A DNA stretch of 9,631 nucleotides from an uncultured Rhodanobacteraceae bacterium (GTDB taxonomy: Bacteria; Pseudomonadota; Gammaproteobacteria; Xanthomonadales; Rhodanobacteraceae). Below the pieces are notes generated by a model. The model saw only the letters and a list, made by a program, of their open reading frames with translations. It searched no databases and was not told the origin of the DNA. This document shows positions 6,301 to 9,631 of this stretch, in pieces; within the stretch, counting starts at the first letter, position 1; the number at the start of each line of letters is the position of its first letter. The stretch lies in assembly GCA_937902695.1 (NCBI GenBank), contig CALFNI010000458.1, positions 1 through 9,631 on the forward strand, given 5' to 3'. Position numbers and translations under genes: made by a program.

Positions 6301-8148
6301 ATGCGCGCAGCGCACGCCGGGCCCGGCTGGTACGCGGCCGGGCTCGCGTTTTCGCTGCTGATGCTGCTCGTGCACGCGGTCGCCGGCCTCCACACGGCCG
6401 GCGTGCCCGATTCGTGGCGCGACGTCTACTGGGCGACGAAAATCGCGCACGGCGAGGCATTTCCGCTGACCGGGCCGCCGATCTACGCGCTCGTCGAGCT
6501 CGGGCCGTGGTGGTTCTATCTCCTCGCGCTGCCGGTGCGCGTGTTCGGCACGGCGACGGCGGCGGCCGTGTTCGTGCAACTGCTCGCCGGCGCGAAATAT
6601 CTCCTCGCGTGGCGGCTCGGCACGCGCCTCGTCGACGCACGCTTCGGCCTCGCGTTCGCGGGTGCGCTGGCGATTGCCGGCTGGTCGACGATTCCGCTCT
6701 GGTTCCCGTCGCACACGGCCGTCGTCGAGACGGCCCTGCTGTTGCTCGCCGGCGCGACATGGCGCTGCAGCCGGCACTTCTCGATCGGAAACGCGTTGCT
6801 GCTCGGGCTCGCGGCCGGCGCATGCGTGAGCGCGCATCCGACCACGATCGGCTACGTCGTGGCGGCCGGTCTCGTCCTGCTTGCGCGCGAGCCTTCACCG
6901 AGGAGCGTCGGCCGGCTCGCGCTCGCGGCGGGCGTCGCCGTGCTGATGATGGCGCCGCCGTGGTTCGATCCGGCGCCGCACGGCGCAGCCGCACGCTCGA
7001 TCGCCGCGTACGTCGGCAGCGACATCGCGATCGCGCCATGGCGGCGCATCCCGGCGCTCCTCGCCAGCGCGGTCGTCGGCGGCGCCTGGAACGGGTTCCT
7101 GCTGATGACGCGATGGAGCGAGGCGACGGCGCGCAGCGCATGGCTGATCGTCTGCGCGTGCCTCGCGGTCGCCGCGGCCGGCCTCCTGCTGCTGAAGCGC
7201 GACCGCGACGCGTTGCGCATGACCGCGGTCGCGGCCGGCGCTGCGTTCATCATGCAGGCGGCATTTCTCGCGCTGCTGCGGCCGATCACGCCGATGTGGA
7301 TGCTGTCCTCCCTGCTGCTGCCGCTGGCGCTGCTGCTTGGCGTCGGCTGGTACGGCGGATTCACGAGCGAGCGCGCGGCGCTGCGCGCCATCGCGGGCAT
7401 CGCCTTCGTGGTCTGCGTCGCGCTGTCGACCGCACCGTTCGGCCTGTTCCTGCGCGACCTGCACAGCCTGCGCTATGCCGAGGGCGCCGATGCGTACGGC
7501 AACACGATCGAGCTCAGCGACCGGTTCGCGGAGACGCCGGTGCCGTATTACCCAGTGCGCCGCCTCGATCGGCTGGCGCGCGCGCTCTGCGCGCCCGCCG
7601 TGCTGCATGCGCGCCTTGCGTGGGTCGTCGAGCAATCGCTTGCGGCGCCGCTCCGCCTCGCATGCGGATACTGGCCCGAGCTCCGCTACGGCGGCCGCGA
7701 AGGGCAGGGTGCGCACGTCGCCGGGCTCTTTTCGCGCGCTGCAACGGCTTCCGGCATCGCGCCGGATCGCGTCGTCGCAGGCATGGCTCTCTACGAGCAT
7801 GTCGTCGCGATCGCGCCCGATTCGGGCGGGCGGCCGACCCTCCTCAAGCGCGACCAGATCCACCCGGACCGCGCACCCGACGTCGCCCGCCCGTTTCATC
7901 TCGAGTTCGACGCGCGCGGCGCCGACGTGGCCGTGCTGACGAACCGGTTTTCGAGCGTGCTGCCGCTCAAGGTACGCGCCGCTTCGGTGAACGGCGTCGC
8001 CGCGCGGTTGCTGCACGACGACGGCGGCTCGAGCGTCTACGGCTGCGCCGGCTGCGATGCGGCGGCGACGGTGCGCTGGCGCTTCGACCTCGAAGGCGTC
8101 GAGGACGACATCGATCTCGTCGTGCTGCAGGCGCCCGCGTCGCGATAG
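6301..8148 (+). CDS. Multi-pass membrane protein, putative GT-C fold glycosyltransferase
   Basis: About 615 residues with many hydrophobic helices up to about residue 385, then a soluble C-terminal part (about 386-615), probably periplasmic. The first helix (10-30) is followed by GVPDSWRDVYWATKIAHGEA (34-53) and LGPWWFYLLALPVRVFG (67-83). This acidic first loop followed by a GPxWFYLLALP helix resembles GT-C glycosyltransferases of the ArnT/PMT (family 39) sort, which move a sugar from a lipid-phosphate carrier to an acceptor outside the membrane. By that comparison Asp37 or Asp41 is a candidate catalytic residue. Two cysteines sit in GCAGC (581-585). Start is uncertain: ATGs at 6211, 6268 and 6301 are in frame and none has a good ribosome site; 6301 places the start just before the first helix. 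Specificity unknown. It ends 3 bases from the convergent deacetylase. Confidence 0.72.
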   Translation: MRAAHAGPGWYAAGLAFSLLMLLVHAVAGLHTAGVPDSWRDVYWATKIAHGEAFPLTGPPIYALVELGPWWFYLLALPVRVFGTATAAAVFVQLLAGAKYLLAWRLGTRLVDARFGLAFAGALAIAGWSTIPLWFPSHTAVVETALLLLAGATWRCSRHFSIGNALLLGLAAGACVSAHPTTIGYVVAAGLVLLAREPSPRSVGRLALAAGVAVLMMAPPWFDPAPHGAAARSIAAYVGSDIAIAPWRRIPALLASAVVGGAWNGFLLMTRWSEATARSAWLIVCACLAVAAAGLLLLKRDRDALRMTAVAAGAAFIMQAAFLALLRPITPMWMLSSLLLPLALLLGVGWYGGFTSERAALRAIAGIAFVVCVALSTAPFGLFLRDLHSLRYAEGADAYGNTIELSDRFAETPVPYYPVRRLDRLARALCAPAVLHARLAWVVEQSLAAPLRLACGYWPELRYGGREGQGAHVAGLFSRAATASGIAPDRVVAGMALYEHVVAIAPDSGGRPTLLKRDQIHPDRAPDVARPFHLEFDARGADVAVLTNRFSSVLPLKVRAASVNGVAARLLHDDGGSSVYGCAGCDAAATVRWRFDLEGVEDDIDLVVLQAPASR

Positions 8149-8151
8149 GCC

Positions 8152-8970
8152 TCAGCCGCGCGCGCCGAGCAATCGAACGAGCGCATCGGACGATTGCCAG
8201 TGGTGCCCGCAGACATAGCGCGGCAGGTTCCAGCGGTCGCTGTCGAATCCGACCGGCCGCGAGTCGGTGCCGAACGCGGCGAGCAGCCGATGCTGGGCGG
8301 AATGATTCGGCAGGTAGTCGCGCAGCAGATACTCGTTCGTCTCGCCGTACGGAAACGCGAACAGCCCCGCGCGCGGCGTGCGCACGTGCGCATCGAGCCA
8401 GTCGTTCGCCTGCCGGATCTCGGCGTCGGCGACGGCGTGCGTATCGATGCTGCGGAACGTGCCGCGCCGGCCATCGCGCTGCGCGGTCTCGGGCAGCGTC
8501 GCGTGGTTGTGATCCCAGCTATGACTCTCGATCGCGATCAGGCCCTCGCGCTCCGCATCCGCCCACCAGGCGTCCGTCCACCAGCCGCGGCCGGCCAGGC
8601 AGGTGCGATCGAGCACCGCGCGCGCCGCGGGCGAGACGATCACGAAGCTCGTCATGTGCACCGGAGCGCCGCTTGCGGCGCCGAACTCGCGCAGGATGCC
8701 CGCGAAGCCTTTCTGCGGGCCGAACGTCGGGTGATCCATGTCGTGCCAGTCGAACCACGAGCCGTCGTCGCAGCAGAGCGCGACCGCATTCTCGACCGAA
8801 GCCGGATCGGCGAGGCCGAGCCGCACAGCGACGACGCGCGAAAGCGGCACGATGCGAAACCCGGCCGCGTGGATGCGGGCGAGATCCTCGGCGAGCGCGA
8901 CGTGATCGTTGCTGGCGTAGTCGTTGCCGCCGACGTTGTTCGAGTGGTACGTGAGGACCGGTACGCGCAT
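8152..8970 (-). CDS. Polysaccharide deacetylase family protein (NodB homology domain)
   Basis: Predicted metal-dependent carbohydrate esterase (CE4-like) of 272 residues. It opens directly with MRVPVLTYHS, the first strand of the NodB barrel, so there is no signal peptide; it may act in the cytosol or on a lipid-linked glycan at the inner face of the membrane. NodB motifs in order: CCDDG (66-70, a variant of TFDDG, with Asp68 and Asp69), the metal-binding His150 and His154 in ESHSWDHNH, and FAFPYGETNEY (204-214), a variant of the RxPY motif as in PgaB-like proteins. A WWTDAWW stretch (130-136) precedes motif 2. The ATG at 8970 is the first in frame and has no obvious ribosome site. It is convergent with the membrane glycosyltransferase and divergent from the dehydrogenase. 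The substrate is not determined. Confidence 0.85.
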   Translation of the reverse strand: MRVPVLTYHSNNVGGNDYASNDHVALAEDLARIHAAGFRIVPLSRVVAVRLGLADPASVENAVALCCDDGSWFDWHDMDHPTFGPQKGFAGILREFGAASGAPVHMTSFVIVSPAARAVLDRTCLAGRGWWTDAWWADAEREGLIAIESHSWDHNHATLPETAQRDGRRGTFRSIDTHAVADAEIRQANDWLDAHVRTPRAGLFAFPYGETNEYLLRDYLPNHSAQHRLLAAFGTDSRPVGFDSDRWNLPRYVCGHHWQSSDALVRLLGARG

Positions 8971-9082
8971 CGCGATAGTATCGGGGCAACCGCGCCGGAT
9001 CGGGCTTCGGCGGCCAGCGGCCCCCTGCCGGGTCGCTCAAAGCGGCTCCATCGCCGCGTGGTTTCGGCGCCGGATGGACGGG

Positions 9083-9088
9083 TACAAT
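9083..9088 (+). promoter_or_regulatory. Candidate -10 box of the acyl-CoA dehydrogenase promoter
   Basis: TACAAT matches the sigma-70 consensus TATAAT at five of six bases, in otherwise GC-rich DNA, 32 bases before the ATG at 9121. The region about 17 bases upstream (GGTTTC near 9060) is a poor -35 box, so this rests on the -10 alone. Confidence 0.4.
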
Positions 9089-9120
9089 ACGCGGCTCTTT
9101 GCCAGCGCCGTGACGACGCC

Positions 9121-9631
9121 ATGCCCGCGACCCCCCTGAACCCGACCGATCTCTACGACGTCCGCTCGCTCCTCTCCGACGAAGAACGGATGGTGCAGGA
9201 CACCGTCGCGCGCTTCACCGACGAGCGCGTGCTGCCGATCATCGGCGACTGCTTCGACAAGGGCGTGTTCCCCAAAGAGCTCGTTCCGGAGATGGCCGAG
9301 CTTGGCCTGCTCGGCTCGTCGCTGCCGACCGAATACGGCTGCGCCGGCATGAATGCGGTGAGCTACGGCCTCATCTGCCAGGAGCTCGAGCGCGGCGATT
9401 CGGGCATCCGCTCGTTCGCGTCCGTGCAGTCCTCGCTCTGCATGTATCCGATCTATGCCTACGGCAGCGAAGAGCAGAGGAAGCGCTGGCTGCCGGACAT
9501 GGCGGCCGGAAAGGTCATCGGCTGCTTCGGGCTGACCGAGCCGCACGGCGGATCCGATCCCGCGAACATGAAGACGAACGCGAAGAAGGACGGCGGCGAC
9601 TGGGTGCTCAACGGCGCCAAGATGTGGATCA
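9121..9631 (+). CDS. gcdH: Acyl-CoA dehydrogenase, glutaryl-CoA dehydrogenase-like (5' part, continues past window)
   Basis: FAD enzyme of the acyl-CoA dehydrogenase family. The first 170 residues are visible: N-terminal helical domain (about 14-135), then the start of the beta domain with the FAD/substrate motif GCFGLTEPHGGSDP (134-147) and the lead-in to the GAKMWI strand. The stretch YGLICQELERGDSGIRSFASVQSSL (82-106, described by positions) closely follows glutaryl-CoA dehydrogenase. Arg97 and Ser101 correspond to the Arg and Ser that bind the glutaryl carboxylate in the human enzyme, which favours glutaryl-CoA over plain fatty acyl-CoA. The likely role is oxidative decarboxylation to crotonyl-CoA in lysine/tryptophan degradation. 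The catalytic glutamate lies beyond the edge. ATG 9121 agrees with the family N-terminus, though the ribosome site is weak. Stands alone, divergent from the deacetylase. Confidence 0.87.
   Translation, partial: MPATPLNPTDLYDVRSLLSDEERMVQDTVARFTDERVLPIIGDCFDKGVFPKELVPEMAELGLLGSSLPTEYGCAGMNAVSYGLICQELERGDSGIRSFASVQSSLCMYPIYAYGSEEQRKRWLPDMAAGKVIGCFGLTEPHGGSDPANMKTNAKKDGGDWVLNGAKMWI

Noticed and set aside
6048..8954. 968-codon plus-strand frame
   Set aside because: Extremely Arg-rich; it overlaps the membrane protein in a second frame and the deacetylase in antisense. Typical of high-GC DNA without stop codons.
8971..8990. TACTAT just before the deacetylase start as a -10 box for a leaderless transcript
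   Set aside because: Only four of six consensus bases match, and there is no -35 box at a sensible distance.

Overview
This is a 9.6 kb stretch of very GC-rich bacterial chromosome with strong G/C preference at third codon positions. It carries eight genes, two of them cut by the window edges. A Gram-negative proteobacterium is most likely. The exported protease ending in an IFADGFE-type tail, which I remember from secreted proteins of Rhodanobacteraceae/Lysobacteraceae (Dokdonella-like), and the CACGAAGAA-type palindrome point weakly to Xanthomonadales. That placement is inference, not proof.

Left part (1-1360, minus strand): an ABC-2 type exporter made of an ATPase and a membrane permease joined by a 4-base ATGA overlap. 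The permease runs off the left edge. After a 239-base divergent intergenic region comes a tightly packed plus-strand cluster (1600-5517). It holds two paralogous secreted subtilisin-like (S8, bacillopeptidase F-like) proteases, again joined by an ATGA overlap, then a cytosolic cN-I/PF06189-type 5'-nucleotidase whose start lies inside the end of the second protease gene. The two proteases are clearly a tandem duplication that has diverged, and both keep all catalytic residues.

Middle (5528-5623): a comparatively AT-rich, almost perfect inverted repeat built from 9-base CACGAAGAA-like units separates the nucleotidase from a convergent gene. It looks like a dispersed repeat element and could also end transcription from both sides.

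Right part: a minus-strand small protein of uncertain, possibly GNAT-like, nature (5630-6154). Divergent from it is a large multi-pass membrane protein that looks like a GT-C glycosyltransferase (6301-8148). A NodB-family polysaccharide deacetylase converges on it with a 3-base gap (8152-8970). Divergent from the deacetylase is the start of an acyl-CoA dehydrogenase that closely resembles glutaryl-CoA dehydrogenase (9121 to the edge).

The genes do not form one obvious pathway. The transporter, proteases, membrane glycosyltransferase and deacetylase are all consistent with cell-envelope or export functions; the nucleotidase and the dehydrogenase are cytosolic metabolism. I saw no tRNA, rRNA, CRISPR array, insertion sequence or phage genes, and no stretch over 300 bases without a gene. 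I did not find a convincing new multi-gene system. The most unusual points are the translationally coupled protease pair and the palindromic repeat.
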